Source: Bryobacterales bacterium
GTDB taxonomy: Bacteria > Acidobacteriota > Terriglobia > Bryobacterales > Bryobacteraceae
NCBI GenBank assembly: GCA_003136575.1
Contig: PLEX01000184.1
Span: forward strand, 1-64,000
Reading direction: 5' to 3'
Length of the DNA: 64,000 nt
The position numbers and the translations under genes are program-made. How positions within the stretch are numbered: the first letter of the stretch is position 1; every line of letters begins with the position of its first letter. Below, piece after piece: positions 39,546 to 51,200 of this stretch. The notes under the pieces are model-generated. The model did no database searches and was not told where the DNA came from. It saw nothing but the letters and a program-made list of their open reading frames with translations.

Positions 39546-40601
39546 CTAAAGAACGATCCCGACGCCGTTGATAGCGCCGGCGATCTGGAGCGAGAACGCC
39601 TGGTTGAGTTCGCCTTCGCTCGTGAGTTCGAAGAGAGTGATGTTCGAGATGCCGTTGCTGCCGCCGTCGATCACCGCGAGCAGGCTGTTCACGACCGTAA
39701 GGTCGGTCGGAGCCCCGTTAAGCGTGGCAACCTGCGGCTTGTCGAAGAAAATGTTGGTGTCGCTGACCAGATAACGCGACAGCCGTTGGCCTGGACTGTC
39801 GGAAGTAAACAGAAACTGCCCGAACAGCGTATTCCAGCACGGCGCGTGCAGAAATCCGCCGTTCGCATTCACGGATGGAAGCGTATTTTCGGCGAGAGAA
39901 ACGATCTCACCGTTCGTAATCAGCGCTTCCAGATTCGAATGCGCGATGGTTGCGTACACTTCGTTGCCTCGCCCCACAAGCCCGAACGGAGTGTTGTTGT
40001 TCGGAGCCTGAGGCAGAGCGACCGATGTATTGGCTCCGGCTACTCCGTTGGGCCCGAGCGGCACCCCGACGATATCCCCGGTTTTTTCCGTGTACATAGC
40101 CCCGCCGTTATAAACCACAACCTGCGCCGCGCTGCCATCGCCAATCATCAGCGGAACGATGCCGTCGCTCTGCGGCTCGACCTTGACGCCATTCGTGCGG
40201 AACGATTGCAGGGTCGACTGACCGAGAACGACCAGGTGGCCCAGGCCGAACGCGACCGATACCGGCTTCGAGGCCGTCGCAATTAGCTGGGATGGGACCA
40301 TCGCGTCGCCCTCGCGGCTGAAAATGGTCACATTGGAAGATCCGAAGTTCACGACGGCTGCGATGCTCCCGTCGACTGCGACGCCACCCGCGTTGCCGCC
40401 CGCGCCACCCGCGCCGCCGGTAGGAACGAGGACGGTCTGCTTTGTCGCCGCGTTAATTACAGCCAGAGAGTTCTGAGCGCCGTTTGTTGCCGTTATGAGC
40501 AGCGGCGTGGGGCTTTGCGCGTACGCGTTCGATGCCGCCATCGCGCAGGCCATTCCCAATATCGCCGGGATCGTGCCGGCACAGTCTTTCACTTTGAACA
40601 T
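39546..40601 (-). CDS. Exported beta-propeller-like hypothetical protein
   Basis: Signal peptide (…MACAMAASNAYAQ); SD AAAGGAG upstream; repeat-like hydrophobic pattern. Confidence 0.7.
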   Translation of the reverse strand: MFKVKDCAGTIPAILGMACAMAASNAYAQSPTPLLITATNGAQNSLAVINAATKQTVLVPTGGAGGAGGNAGGVAVDGSIAAVVNFGSSNVTIFSREGDAMVPSQLIATASKPVSVAFGLGHLVVLGQSTLQSFRTNGVKVEPQSDGIVPLMIGDGSAAQVVVYNGGAMYTEKTGDIVGVPLGPNGVAGANTSVALPQAPNNNTPFGLVGRGNEVYATIAHSNLEALITNGEIVSLAENTLPSVNANGGFLHAPCWNTLFGQFLFTSDSPGQRLSRYLVSDTNIFFDKPQVATLNGAPTDLTVVNSLLAVIDGGSNGISNITLFELTSEGELNQAFSLQIAGAINGVGIVL

Positions 40602-40860
40602 GTAATTCTCCTTTTGTATTTCGCGAATGCGTAGTAATGCCCTCGGGATTGCTCAGCAATACCGGGGGGAAAGCGGTTGAGTCGACGGAGGCTTGTCTAT
40701 TGAAGCCTCGCAAGCGTCCCAACTGGTGGTGTATTCGCGCCCCCGCGCCAGCCGGTTACGGTGACCTGGAAAACTTTTCCTGGCGCATCGGGTATCGGGC
40801 GCGAAGTCACGGAGTTTTCATCCGAATCGCGTAAAATCGTAATGGCCGCAAGCGTGCAAA

Positions 40861-43248
40861 ATGACGAAACGAATGACGGATACTCCTCTCAGTCCCGACG
40901 AACTTCGCAAGATCGACGCGTATTGGCGTGCGGCGAATTATTTATCCGTCGGCCAAATCTATCTGATGGACAATCCCCTGCTGCGCGAAGCGCTTCGCCG
41001 AGAACATATTAAGCCGCGCCTGCTGGGTCACTGGGGCACCACGCCCGGCCTCAATTTCATCTACGCCCATATGAATCGCGTGATCCGCAGGGACGATGTC
41101 GACGCGATCTACATCTGCGGCCCCGGCCACGGCGGCCCCGGGATGGTGGCAAATACGTATCTCGAAGGCACATACAGCGAGTTCTATCCGAATATTCCCC
41201 AAACGCAAGACGGCATGAGGAGGCTGTTCCGGCAGTTTTCTTTCCCCGGCGGCATCCCCAGCCACGCCGCGCCCGAAACGCCCGGGTCGATTCACGAAGG
41301 CGGCGAACTGGGCTACTCGCTGCTGCACGCGTATGGGGCCGTGCTCGATAATCCGGAGCTGCTGGCCTGCTGCGTGGTGGGCGACGGTGAAGCCGAGACA
41401 GGCCCCTGTGCCACCAGTTGGCACTCCAACAAATTCCTCAATCCTGCGCGAGATGGCGCAGTGCTGCCGATTCTCCACCTGAACGGCGCAAAGATCGCCG
41501 GCCCCACCATTCTCTCCCGAATTCCCCACGACGAACTGGAGTCGCTTTTCACCGGCTACGGTTACAAGTGCTGGTTTGTGGAGGGCAGCGACCCGACGGG
41601 GATGCACCAAAAGATGGCCGTCGCCGTGGACGAGGCGATACTCGAAATTCGCTTCATCCAGCACGCGGCGCGCACGGGCCATCTGCCGGGGCGCGCCGCC
41701 TGGCCCATGATTGTGCTCCGTTCTCCAAAGGGCTGGACAGGCCCGAAGGAACTCGATGGCCTGCCCATTGAGGGCACGTTCCGTTCGCACCAGGTGCCGC
41801 TGACCGCCGTGCGCGAGCGCCCGGACGAACTTCGCATGCTCGAAGAATGGATGCGTAGTTACCGGCCAGAAGAGCTGTTCGACGAGGGGGGCAAGCTTCA
41901 CGCGGAGTACGCCGAGCTCGCTCCCGCAGGCGACCGGCGAATGGGAGCCAATCCCCACGCGAACGGCGGTCTGCTGCTGAAAGATCTTTCGCTGCCCGAT
42001 TTCCGCGAATATGGCGTCGCGGTGCCGGAGCCGGGAGGCACGGTTGCGGAAGCCACGCGGATAATGGGCAACTATCTGCGCGATGTGATGAAGCTCAACG
42101 CCGGATCGAAGAATTTTCGCGTTGTCTCGCCGGACGAAACCAATTCAAATCGCTGGAACGCGCTTTTTGACGTGACAAACCGGACATGGGAAGCGGAATT
42201 GCGTCCGGACGACGATCACCTCGCCCGTGATGGCCGCGTCATGGAGGTCCTGAGCGAGCACATGTGCCAGGGCTGGCTCGAAGGCTATTTGCTTACCGGG
42301 CGCCATGGCTTCTTTTCCTGCTATGAGGCCTTTATTCACATCGTCGATTCGATGTTCAACCAGCACGCGAAATGGTTGAAAGTGTGCCAGTGCATCCCAT
42401 GGAGACGGCCTATCGCATCGCTGAACTATCTGCTCACCTCGCACGTCTGGCGGCAGGACCACAACGGCTTCAGCCATCAGGATCCCGGATTCATCGATCA
42501 CGTGGTTAATAAGAAATCCGGCATCGTGCGCGTTTATCTGCCGCCCGACGCGAACACCCTGCTTTCGGTGACCGACCATTGCCTGCGCAGCCGCAACTAC
42601 GTGAACGTGATCGTTGCGGGCAAGCAACCCGCGCCGCAGTGGCTCACGATGGAGGAAGCGGTGCGGCACTGCACGGCGGGCCTCGGCATATGGGAGTTTG
42701 CCAGCAACGACGACGGGGCGCTGCCCGGCGCGGGGCCAGATGTAGTGATGGTCTGCGCCGGCGACGTGCCAACGCTCGAAACGCTTGCGGCGGTCGACTG
42801 GCTGCGGCGCAACGTCCCGGGCCTGAAGATCCGGGTGGTCAATGTTGTGGATCTGATGACGCTCGAACCGCCCACGGAGCATCCGCACGGCCTCTCCGAC
42901 GCCGACTACGACGCGATCTTCACCAAAGACAAGCCAATCGTTTTCAACTTCCACGGCTACCCATGGCTGATTCATCGCCTGACCTACCGGCGGACAAATC
43001 AGCGTCTGCATGTTCGTGGCTATAAAGAGGAAGGCACGACGACCACGCCCTTCGACATGTGCGTGCTGAACGCGACGGACCGCTTTCATCTCGCCATGGA
43101 CGTAATTAATCGCGTTCCGGGCCTTGCGGCTGTTTCCGGCCATCTCCTGCAGAAGCTTCACGACAAACTGACGGACCACGCTCAGTACATACGTGAGCAC
43201 GGGGAGGATATGCCGGAGATCGCGGACTGGCATTGGCCTGGCTCGTAG
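40861..43248 (+). CDS. xfp: Xylulose-5-phosphate/fructose-6-phosphate phosphoketolase
   Basis: Full-length phosphoketolase ([46 protein letters not shown]). Confidence 0.95.
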   Translation: MTKRMTDTPLSPDELRKIDAYWRAANYLSVGQIYLMDNPLLREALRREHIKPRLLGHWGTTPGLNFIYAHMNRVIRRDDVDAIYICGPGHGGPGMVANTYLEGTYSEFYPNIPQTQDGMRRLFRQFSFPGGIPSHAAPETPGSIHEGGELGYSLLHAYGAVLDNPELLACCVVGDGEAETGPCATSWHSNKFLNPARDGAVLPILHLNGAKIAGPTILSRIPHDELESLFTGYGYKCWFVEGSDPTGMHQKMAVAVDEAILEIRFIQHAARTGHLPGRAAWPMIVLRSPKGWTGPKELDGLPIEGTFRSHQVPLTAVRERPDELRMLEEWMRSYRPEELFDEGGKLHAEYAELAPAGDRRMGANPHANGGLLLKDLSLPDFREYGVAVPEPGGTVAEATRIMGNYLRDVMKLNAGSKNFRVVSPDETNSNRWNALFDVTNRTWEAELRPDDDHLARDGRVMEVLSEHMCQGWLEGYLLTGRHGFFSCYEAFIHIVDSMFNQHAKWLKVCQCIPWRRPIASLNYLLTSHVWRQDHNGFSHQDPGFIDHVVNKKSGIVRVYLPPDANTLLSVTDHCLRSRNYVNVIVAGKQPAPQWLTMEEAVRHCTAGLGIWEFASNDDGALPGAGPDVVMVCAGDVPTLETLAAVDWLRRNVPGLKIRVVNVVDLMTLEPPTEHPHGLSDADYDAIFTKDKPIVFNFHGYPWLIHRLTYRRTNQRLHVRGYKEEGTTTTPFDMCVLNATDRFHLAMDVINRVPGLAAVSGHLLQKLHDKLTDHAQYIREHGEDMPEIADWHWPGS

Positions 43249-43297
43249 GCGCCAAAAAGTAACCACACATCATTCTTCGGCGTATTTATGGCATACC

Positions 43298-44821
43298 ATG
43301 CGGCGATTCATTGTCTTTCTGGTCGCGTCACTCGTCGCTCCGGCGCAAAGCACTCTGCCCCAGGGCGACGGCGTCTTTCGCACGACCACGCAACTGGTCC
43401 AGATCGACGTGGCTGCGCAGGACAAGAACGGCAAGCCGGTCGCCGATCTCACGCGAGACGACTTCGAGCTATTCGTAAACGGCAAGCGGCAACCGATCGA
43501 TACGTTCACAGTCACCACCCCCGTGCCGCCCGCGCCGCCCGTGGCCCTGGCACGCGGGACGTTCAGCAACAAGCAGGCCGCCGCCGAAGTATCGCAGGGC
43601 CGCTACACCGTCTTCCTGCTGGACTGGCGCAACACCAACTGGCAGCTTCAATCCTGGGCGCACCAGCAACTCCTCAAGATGCTGTCGGAGACTCCTCCGG
43701 CAAACAAGGTCGCACTGTATTTGATCGACAACGGCTTCCAGATCGTGCAGGAATTTACCCTGGACCATGAGCTTCTGAAAGCGAAAGTCGCCGGACTTTG
43801 GGGAGAAGTGCAGGCGCCGGTGGCGACTCTGGATCAGGCGGAACAAGACACGCGGGAAACGGTTACGGCGTTTCAGGATATTGCGAAACATCTCGCCGGG
43901 ATATCCGGCCAAAAGCTCCTGATCTGGGTCAGCACAGGTTTCCCCGATCGAACTCCTCACGTGCCACCACCGCCTGGAACGCCGCCGGTTGAAATTCGTC
44001 CGAATAACGGACCATCCGATGCCGCGTCCTTTTCGATCGACATCGACAACGCGGTGCGAATACTCGGCAACGCCAACATCGTAGTGGAATCGGCCGAATC
44101 GACTTATCTATTCGCACACGTCTCGCCGGACACCGGCCCGACCGCAACATACCCGGGTCCCCTGCGGGAGATCGCTGAGCGCACCGGAGGACGATATTTC
44201 CCCGGCGACAACAACGATCTGGCATCCACGCTCAGTGCCGCCGCCAACGATCGGGCTGCCAGCTACGAGCTCGGCTACTACGCCGGGGACAATCTCCAGC
44301 CAGGCTTGCAGCCGTTCGAAATCCGTTGCCGCCGCGCGGGAGTTACTCTGCGATATCGGGAAGGTTACTACGTTGCGAAAAAACCGCCGACAACGCCGGC
44401 CGGCCCGCTCGCGGCGGCTCACGACGTTCTGGAGCGCGCGGTTGACGCAGTGTCCGTTCCTCTGACCGCGACGGTAACCCGCACGATGGGTAACATCCCC
44501 GGCATCGTTCTGCGGCTGAAGATCGATCCCGGTGGCGTGACGCTGCGGCAGGACGGAAGCGTCTGGCGAGGAAAGGTTTCGGTTCTCACGCGGTTCGCGT
44601 CGGACGTTGGCGATCAGCTCGGCGATGTTCCGCTCGACGGGCCGTCGCTGAATCTGACCGATGCCCAGCACGAACGGTCTCTGCGCGACGGAATCACAAT
44701 GCGCTTCTCGATTGGTAAACTCCCGTCGGAGGCCGCGACTCTGCGCGTGCTGGTACGCGATGAGGATTCCGGCAACATGGGTTCGGTCACGATTCCCCTC
44801 GGGGATCTGCCTGAGTTGTAA
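43298..44821 (+). CDS. VWFA-related exported protein
   Basis: FRTTTQLVQIDVAAQDKNGKPVADLTRDDFELFVNGKRQPI typical of Acidobacteriota VWFA-related proteins. Confidence 0.88.
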   Translation: MRRFIVFLVASLVAPAQSTLPQGDGVFRTTTQLVQIDVAAQDKNGKPVADLTRDDFELFVNGKRQPIDTFTVTTPVPPAPPVALARGTFSNKQAAAEVSQGRYTVFLLDWRNTNWQLQSWAHQQLLKMLSETPPANKVALYLIDNGFQIVQEFTLDHELLKAKVAGLWGEVQAPVATLDQAEQDTRETVTAFQDIAKHLAGISGQKLLIWVSTGFPDRTPHVPPPPGTPPVEIRPNNGPSDAASFSIDIDNAVRILGNANIVVESAESTYLFAHVSPDTGPTATYPGPLREIAERTGGRYFPGDNNDLASTLSAAANDRAASYELGYYAGDNLQPGLQPFEIRCRRAGVTLRYREGYYVAKKPPTTPAGPLAAAHDVLERAVDAVSVPLTATVTRTMGNIPGIVLRLKIDPGGVTLRQDGSVWRGKVSVLTRFASDVGDQLGDVPLDGPSLNLTDAQHERSLRDGITMRFSIGKLPSEAATLRVLVRDEDSGNMGSVTIPLGDLPEL

Positions 44822-44860
44822 CCGATCCCGGAACGGTTCGCGTACGCTACCATAACCCTG

Positions 44861-47128
44861 TTGAAACGCATTGGTCGGCATTCCCCGGAAGTTTTCCGGG
44901 GAGCGCGGCGCGCGGTGACGAAGTTCTCCGTTGCCCTGATGTTTGCCTGCCTCGCCTGGGGCCAGTCAGTGCGCGTCGAGCGGATTTCGCAGGCGCCGAA
45001 GCTGGACGATTTTCTCGCCGGCGGCGAAGTCCAGGGCTTCGCGCGCATCACCGATTTCCGGCAGAACCGGCCGGCCGATGGTAAGCCAGCCAGTCGCGAA
45101 ACCATCGCCTGGCTGGCATACGACGACGAGAACTTCTACGCCGCGTTCCTCTGTAAGGAAGAGCCCGGCAAGATCCGCGCGCGCATGGCAAAACGCGAAG
45201 ATATCTGGAGCGACGACGAAGTCGGCCTGTATCTCGATACCTTCCACGACAAGCGTCACGCCTTCGCGTTCTACGTGAATCCGTTCGGCATCCAAAGCGA
45301 TTCGATCAACACGGAGGGCCAGGACGAAGACTACACGTTCGATACCGTTTGGAATTCCGAAGGCCGGATCACGGCCGATGGTTACGCAGTGCTCATTACG
45401 GTCCCGTTCCGCAGCCTGCGCTTTACGAGGGCCGATGTGCAGACCTGGGGCATCTCGCTCGCGCGCTTCATTCCGGCGCAAAACGAAGCCTCCTTCTGGC
45501 CGTACTACACGTATCGCAAAGAGGGCTTCGCAACGCAGTTCGCAACGCTCGATGGCCTTGAACGCGTCTCGCCCGGCCGCAATCTGCAGTTTATTCCCTA
45601 CGGCGTGCTCGGCAGTTCGCACTTTCTGAACAACCCGGATTTCGCGCCGCCGCAGTTCCTCGATCAGTACGACCACCGCGCGGGGCTGGATACGAAAGTC
45701 ATTCTCCACGACTCGTTCACTCTCGATGTCACGCTTAACCCCGACTTCAGCCAGGTGGAATCGGAAGACCCGCAGGTGACGGTCAATCAGCGCTTCGAAG
45801 TCTATTTCCCCGAGAAGCGGCCGTTTTTCCTCGACAACGCCAATTACTTCCAGACCCCGGAGGATCTGTTCTTCTCGCGTCGAATCGCGAATCCGGAGTA
45901 CGGCGCGCGCGTCACCGGCAGGCAGGGGCGATGGCTCGCGGGGCTGCTCGCCATCGACGACCGCGCGCCCGGCCAGCAACTTGCTCCGGGCGATCCGGAT
46001 TCGGGCAAGCACGCGCTGATCGGCATGGCGCGAGTGCAGCGCGAATTGGCAAACCAATCCACGCTCGGGTTTCTGTTTACCAATTACAGTTTTGCCGGGA
46101 ATTCCGAGCAGGTGTTCTCGCTCGATACGCGTCTCCGCCTTGGCTCGAATCTGGTCTTCACGGGGCAGGCGGTCAGGAGCCAGGCGGACTACACGGATGG
46201 AACGCATCCGCAGGGTTCCATCTTTCACGCCGAACTGAACTACACGGGCCTGCATCTCACGGCGAAGTCGGTTTTTCGCAGCCTCGGACCTGGCTTCGTC
46301 TCGACGCTGTCTTACATACCGCGCGTGGATATTCGCCAGGGCGTCCACAACATCGCATGGAAGTGGCTGCCTTCGCGCGCCGTGCTGAAATCGTTCGGCC
46401 CCACGCTCGATGTGACGGAAGACTGGAACCATACGGGCGCTCTTCAGGACTGGATCGTCTCGCTCGGTTTCGCCTTTGAGTTGACCGGAAACACCACGAT
46501 CACCGCGAAGAGAACCGGAGCGCTGGAAGTGTTTCAGTTCCTGAACTTCCGCAAGCACTCGAGCGATTTCGGCGTGACGACTGAGATCTCAAAGCTGGTG
46601 GGCGTCGAGGCCGCATACGGAACCGGCGCGGGAGTCAATTACGATCCGGCTACAGGAGTGCTCCCGTTTCTCGGCGCGAGCAAGAACCTCACGATGCATC
46701 TGACCGTGCGGCCTTCGAAGAAGGTCAAGATCGACGAGACTTACCTTTTCAGCCATCTGAGCACGCTGGAGATGTCGCAGGTGGCGCAGGAATACGGCGG
46801 CGGCGCGGTTTTCAATAATCATCTGTTCCGCTCGCAACTGAATTATCAGTTCACGCGGGAACTGTCTCTGAGAACGATAATCGACTACAATGGCGTCCTG
46901 CCGAACACCGCGCTCATCGACCTCACTCCCGCCAAAACAGTGACCGCCGATTTTTTGCTGACGTGGCTGGCGAGTCCTGGCACCGCTATCTATCTGGGAT
47001 ACACCGACACGCATCAGAACCTCGCCATCTTCCCGGGCATGCCGGATTTTGTGGGGAACATCGGCGCGCCTTCCACCACGACGGGCCGGCAGCTTTTCCT
47101 GAAGGTCAGCTATCTGATCCGGCGCTGA
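44861..47128 (+). CDS. DUF5916 / CBM9-like domain outer-membrane-type protein (TTG start)
   Basis: CBM9-like N-terminus (IAWLAYDDENFYAAFLCKEEP...DEVGLYLDTFHDKRHAF), beta-barrel-like C-terminus. Confidence 0.85.
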   Translation: MKRIGRHSPEVFRGARRAVTKFSVALMFACLAWGQSVRVERISQAPKLDDFLAGGEVQGFARITDFRQNRPADGKPASRETIAWLAYDDENFYAAFLCKEEPGKIRARMAKREDIWSDDEVGLYLDTFHDKRHAFAFYVNPFGIQSDSINTEGQDEDYTFDTVWNSEGRITADGYAVLITVPFRSLRFTRADVQTWGISLARFIPAQNEASFWPYYTYRKEGFATQFATLDGLERVSPGRNLQFIPYGVLGSSHFLNNPDFAPPQFLDQYDHRAGLDTKVILHDSFTLDVTLNPDFSQVESEDPQVTVNQRFEVYFPEKRPFFLDNANYFQTPEDLFFSRRIANPEYGARVTGRQGRWLAGLLAIDDRAPGQQLAPGDPDSGKHALIGMARVQRELANQSTLGFLFTNYSFAGNSEQVFSLDTRLRLGSNLVFTGQAVRSQADYTDGTHPQGSIFHAELNYTGLHLTAKSVFRSLGPGFVSTLSYIPRVDIRQGVHNIAWKWLPSRAVLKSFGPTLDVTEDWNHTGALQDWIVSLGFAFELTGNTTITAKRTGALEVFQFLNFRKHSSDFGVTTEISKLVGVEAAYGTGAGVNYDPATGVLPFLGASKNLTMHLTVRPSKKVKIDETYLFSHLSTLEMSQVAQEYGGGAVFNNHLFRSQLNYQFTRELSLRTIIDYNGVLPNTALIDLTPAKTVTADFLLTWLASPGTAIYLGYTDTHQNLAIFPGMPDFVGNIGAPSTTTGRQLFLKVSYLIRR

Positions 47129-47190
47129 GACTGAAGCCGCTTGTTCGCACGCACCGGCACCCTCGTCTGTTACTGTGGTCGTCAGGACCG

Positions 47191-47808
47191 ATGGCCACGC
47201 AACCCAAGACCTTTCTCACGGCGGAACAATACCTCGAAATCGAGCGCAAAGCCGATTACAAGAGCGAATTCTTCAACGGCGAGATGTTCGCCATGGCCGG
47301 AGCGCAGAGGGCGCACAATCAACTCGTCGCCAGTCTGGTGCGCGAACTCGGCCAACAGTTCCGTGGGCGGCCATGCGATGTCTACCCGAGCGACATGCGC
47401 GTCCGGGTAAAGTCGACCGGCCTCTACACGTACCCCGACGTAACCGCCGTGTGCGGCGAACAACGCTTCGCCGACGGCCAGACCGACACCCTGCTTAACC
47501 CCTCCCTGATTGTCGAAGTCCTTTCCTCGTCGACCGAAGCTTATGACCGTGGCCGCAAGTTTGAACACTACCAGTCAATCGAATCGCTGCGCGAGTATTT
47601 GCTGGTGGCATCCGACCGCATGCACGTAGATCTCTATTCCACGCAACCCGACGGCCGCTGGTTGCTCACCTCCGCCAGCCTGCCGGAAGATTCCCTGATA
47701 CTTGAGTCCGTCGGCGCAGAGCTTCTTCTGGCGGATTTGTACGAGAAGGTGGAACTTTCGCCTGATTTGCCTGAAACCAACCCCAGCCGCACGCCCGACA
47801 GGCAATAG
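47191..47808 (+). CDS. Uma2 family (DUF820) putative endonuclease
   Basis: FLTAEQYLEIERKADYKSEFFNGEMFAMAGA...YPDVTAVCG...PSLIVEVLSSSTEAYDRGRKFEHYQ. Confidence 0.92.
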   Translation: MATQPKTFLTAEQYLEIERKADYKSEFFNGEMFAMAGAQRAHNQLVASLVRELGQQFRGRPCDVYPSDMRVRVKSTGLYTYPDVTAVCGEQRFADGQTDTLLNPSLIVEVLSSSTEAYDRGRKFEHYQSIESLREYLLVASDRMHVDLYSTQPDGRWLLTSASLPEDSLILESVGAELLLADLYEKVELSPDLPETNPSRTPDRQ

Positions 47809-47853
47809 CTTGGGATTAGCCGCGCACTCGCGGTATCACGCGATAATAGCCCT

Positions 47854-48804
47854 ATGTCCGAATCGACGACGCCCGCCGCGCTCCAGGTGCGCGGCCTGCG
47901 CAAAGCCTACCAGGACGTCGTCGCCGTCGATGGGCTCGATCTCGAAGTCCGCCGTGGAGAATGCTTCGGCCTGCTGGGCCCCAACGGCGCCGGAAAGACG
48001 ACCACAATCGAAATCTGCGAAGGCCTGACGACCCCGGATTCGGGTGACGTGGAAGTGCTCGGCATGCGCTGGAGCACTCAGGCCATGGCCCTCCGCCAGC
48101 GGCTCGGCATTCAGCTGCAGGATACGCAGCTATCCGACAAGCTTACGGTCTTTGAAACCGTGCGGCTGTTCCGCAGCTTCTACCATCAGGGACCCGCCGC
48201 GGCGGAAATGATCGACCTGATGCAGTTGGGCGAAAAACGCTCATCCCGCGTGGGCAGTCTTTCCGGCGGTCAGAAACAAAGGCTTGCGCTGGCCTGCGCG
48301 CTGGTGGGCGCTCCGGATCTGCTCTTTCTGGACGAGCCAACCACCGGCCTCGATCCGCAGGCCCGCCGTCAGCTATGGGATGTGATCGACGCCTTTCGCG
48401 GGGAAGGCCGAACGATTCTGCTGACCACCCACTACATGGACGAAGCCGAAAAGCTGTGCGACCGCGTCGCCATCATGGACCATGGCCGGCAAATCGCCCT
48501 TGGGACGCCGCGTGAACTCGTCGCGTCGATCGGAGGCGAACATCTGGTCGAGTTCTCCGTCGGCGACAAGGGCCGCGCCCTCGATACGGAAACTCTTCGC
48601 CACATCGAAGGCGTCAGCGACGTGCGCCTCGACGCCGATACCGGCAATGTGCGGATGCAGGTGGACGAACTGCACCGCGCGGTGCCTGCGCTGTTGAACG
48701 AAATCAACCGCCAGGGGATTCCTCTGACAGAGTTGCGAACCCATTCGGCCACGCTGGAAGACGTATTCGTAGCCTTGACCGGGAGGCATCTTCGCGATGA
48801 GTAG
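47854..48804 (+). CDS. ABC transporter ATP-binding protein
   Basis: GPNGAGKTTTIE, SLSGGQKQRLALACAL, FLDEPTTGLDP. Confidence 0.95.
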   Translation: MSESTTPAALQVRGLRKAYQDVVAVDGLDLEVRRGECFGLLGPNGAGKTTTIEICEGLTTPDSGDVEVLGMRWSTQAMALRQRLGIQLQDTQLSDKLTVFETVRLFRSFYHQGPAAAEMIDLMQLGEKRSSRVGSLSGGQKQRLALACALVGAPDLLFLDEPTTGLDPQARRQLWDVIDAFRGEGRTILLTTHYMDEAEKLCDRVAIMDHGRQIALGTPRELVASIGGEHLVEFSVGDKGRALDTETLRHIEGVSDVRLDADTGNVRMQVDELHRAVPALLNEINRQGIPLTELRTHSATLEDVFVALTGRHLRDE

Positions 48805-49831
48805 CTTTGCCGATCGCTCGCTCGCGCAACTGACTGTTGTACGCTTTCGCGAATTTCTTCGCGAGCCCGAAGCGGTGTTCTGGGTCTTCCTGTTCCCGAT
48901 TCTGCTCGCCGCCGGATTGGGTCTCGCCTTTCGCAATCGTCCGGCCGAAGTGCTGAAGATCGCCGCCGTATCGCGGGAGATCGTAGCGCCGCTCCGCCAG
49001 GAAAAGCTTCTGGACGTTCAGGCTCTCGACGCAACCGCGGCCGAGACGGCGCTGCGGGCGGGCAAAGTGGCATTAGTCGCAGAACCCGGTTCAGGCGGCG
49101 CTGTCGTCTACCGTTATGACGACACGAACCCCGAAGGCCGTACCGCCCGCATGCTCGCCGACCGCGCGCTCCAGCGAGCCGCCGGACGGATCGATCCCGT
49201 TTCGTCGAGCGACCGGCTGATGAGCGAACCCGGGTCGCGCTACATCGACTTTCTCCTGCCTGGACTGCTTGGCATGAACCTGATGGGCAGTTCCATCTGG
49301 GGCCTCGCGTTCGGCGTCGTCGACGCCCGCCGCAAGAAACTGTTGAAGCGGCTGATTGCCACACCGATGCCGCGCTACGAGTATCTTCTCTCCTTCCTGC
49401 TGTCGCGCCTCGCGATGCTCGTGATCGAAGTGAGCACGTTGCTTGGTTTCGGCGTGCTGGTCTTCCACGTTCCGGTGTGGGGTTCGCTGGCCGGGTTCAT
49501 GGCGCTGTGCGTGCTCGGCTCGTTGTCGTTCAGTTCGCTGGGCCTATTGATCGCCTCGCGCGCGCGGACCATAGAGGCCGTTTCGGGGATCACCAACCTG
49601 GTCATGATGCCGATGTGGATCCTGTCGGGTGTTTTCTTTTCCTCGCAGCGTTTCCCCGATATCATCCAGCCCGCGATCCACGCGCTGCCGCTGACCGCGC
49701 TCATCAATGCGCTGCGCGCCAACATGCTGCAGGGCGCGAGCCTCGGTCAACTCTGGCCGGAAGCCGCGGTGCTCGGAGCGTGGCTTGTGGTCGGTTTCAC
49801 GCTAGCGCTGAAGCTGTTCCGCTGGCGGTAA
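48797..49831 (+). CDS. ABC-2 type transporter permease
   Basis: Multi-TM protein overlapping the ATPase gene. Confidence 0.92.
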   Translation: MSSFADRSLAQLTVVRFREFLREPEAVFWVFLFPILLAAGLGLAFRNRPAEVLKIAAVSREIVAPLRQEKLLDVQALDATAAETALRAGKVALVAEPGSGGAVVYRYDDTNPEGRTARMLADRALQRAAGRIDPVSSSDRLMSEPGSRYIDFLLPGLLGMNLMGSSIWGLAFGVVDARRKKLLKRLIATPMPRYEYLLSFLLSRLAMLVIEVSTLLGFGVLVFHVPVWGSLAGFMALCVLGSLSFSSLGLLIASRARTIEAVSGITNLVMMPMWILSGVFFSSQRFPDIIQPAIHALPLTALINALRANMLQGASLGQLWPEAAVLGAWLVVGFTLALKLFRWR

Positions 49832-49859
49832 GAGTGCGCCGTCGAAAAGGCTGCGCTGC

Positions 49860-51200
49860 TTACTGCTTGATGATCTGGCCGTCGCCCTTGCGCAGTTCGC
49901 CCCAGCCGCCGTTCAGTCCGTTGGCGGGATTCGTGAACGGATACTTCGCCGCCGCTTTCTCATCCACTTCAATCCCCCACCCCGGCTTCGTGCTGGGCCA
50001 GAGATAGCCGTCTTCGCAAACGGGGCAGCCGCTGAAAACCTCCTGCGTGCGCGCATTGAACGGCGTGTACTCCTGAATGCCGAAGTTGTAGCTGACCACA
50101 TCCAGCGTCACGTTGGCCATGTGGCCGATAGGCGAAACATCGCCCGGACCGTGCCACGCGGTCTTCACGCCGAACTGTTCGCCGAGTATCGCGATCTTGC
50201 GCGCCGGAGTAAACCCGCCCGCCTGCGAGACGTGGCAGCGGATATAGTCGATCAGCCGCTCGGAAATCAACGGAGTCCATTCGTGAGGGCTGTTAAACAA
50301 TTCACCCATCGCAATCGGCGTGGCGCACTGCTGCCGGATCTGCCGGAAATACGCGATATCCTCCGGCGAGAGCGGGTCTTCCATGAAGAACAGATGGTAC
50401 TTTTCCAGATCCTTGGCGAACCGCACGGCTTCGTTCGGCGTTACGCGCTCATGCACGTCGTGCAGCAGCCCGACATCTTCGCCCAATTGCTCGCGCGCCG
50501 CGTCGAACATCTTCAGTACGCGGCGGATGTATGGCAGCGGCTCGAACACGGGTCCCGCGGCAAGGCCCTTCACCGGTGGAACCGCGCCACCGCCGCCGCC
50601 CGCGTAACCCTGATACCCGGGAACGCTGACCTGCATGCGCACGTTGCGGAAACCCTGGCCCATATAGCGCTTTGCGTTGTCGATCACCTGCTGAATCTCG
50701 CCGCCATCGGCATGTGCGTAGACGTCGGCGGCTTCCCGGCACTTGCCGCCCACCAGGTCGTAGACGGGCATGTTCGCCATGCGGCCCTTGATGTCCCAAA
50801 GCGCCAGATCGACGCCGCTGATCGCATTGTTCAGCACCGGCCCGTTCTTCCAGTAAGAGCTGTCGTAGCAGGTCTGCCAGATGTCCTCAATCTTGTCGAC
50901 GGTGTGGTTTTTGAGCAGGGGCTTGAGGTAGCGCTCGACGGCGGGCTTGACGAGGTCGGCGCGCTGCGTGAACGTGGCGCAGCCGTAGCCATAGAGGCCG
51001 TCCTGATCGGTGGTGATCTTGACCACGTCCAGTCGCACCCCCGCGGGCGCGGTTTCGATCACCGCGATGTCTTTGATCTTCGGCCGCGCCAGACCGCGCA
51101 CGGCCTTCTCGACGGCTTGCTGGGCGCGTTGTTCGCGCGGCGTCATCAGGCCTGCGAGGCCGACGCCAGCGATGGATTTCAGGATGCTGCGGCGATTCAT
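49860..51200 (-). CDS. Enolase superfamily (mandelate racemase/muconate lactonizing-like) protein with Tat-like signal
   Basis: MNRRSILKSIAGVGLAG; KTAWHGPGDVSPIGHMANV; DVHERVTPNEAVRFAKDLEKYHLFFMEDPLSPED. Confidence 0.9.
   Translation of the reverse strand: MNRRSILKSIAGVGLAGLMTPREQRAQQAVEKAVRGLARPKIKDIAVIETAPAGVRLDVVKITTDQDGLYGYGCATFTQRADLVKPAVERYLKPLLKNHTVDKIEDIWQTCYDSSYWKNGPVLNNAISGVDLALWDIKGRMANMPVYDLVGGKCREAADVYAHADGGEIQQVIDNAKRYMGQGFRNVRMQVSVPGYQGYAGGGGGAVPPVKGLAAGPVFEPLPYIRRVLKMFDAAREQLGEDVGLLHDVHERVTPNEAVRFAKDLEKYHLFFMEDPLSPEDIAYFRQIRQQCATPIAMGELFNSPHEWTPLISERLIDYIRCHVSQAGGFTPARKIAILGEQFGVKTAWHGPGDVSPIGHMANVTLDVVSYNFGIQEYTPFNARTQEVFSGCPVCEDGYLWPSTKPGWGIEVDEKAAAKYPFTNPANGLNGGWGELRKGDGQIIKQ

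Noticed and set aside
42145-43266. 373-aa minus-strand ORF
   Set aside because: Antisense to phosphoketolase
44966-46558. 530-aa minus-strand ORF
   Set aside because: Antisense shadow of the DUF5916 gene
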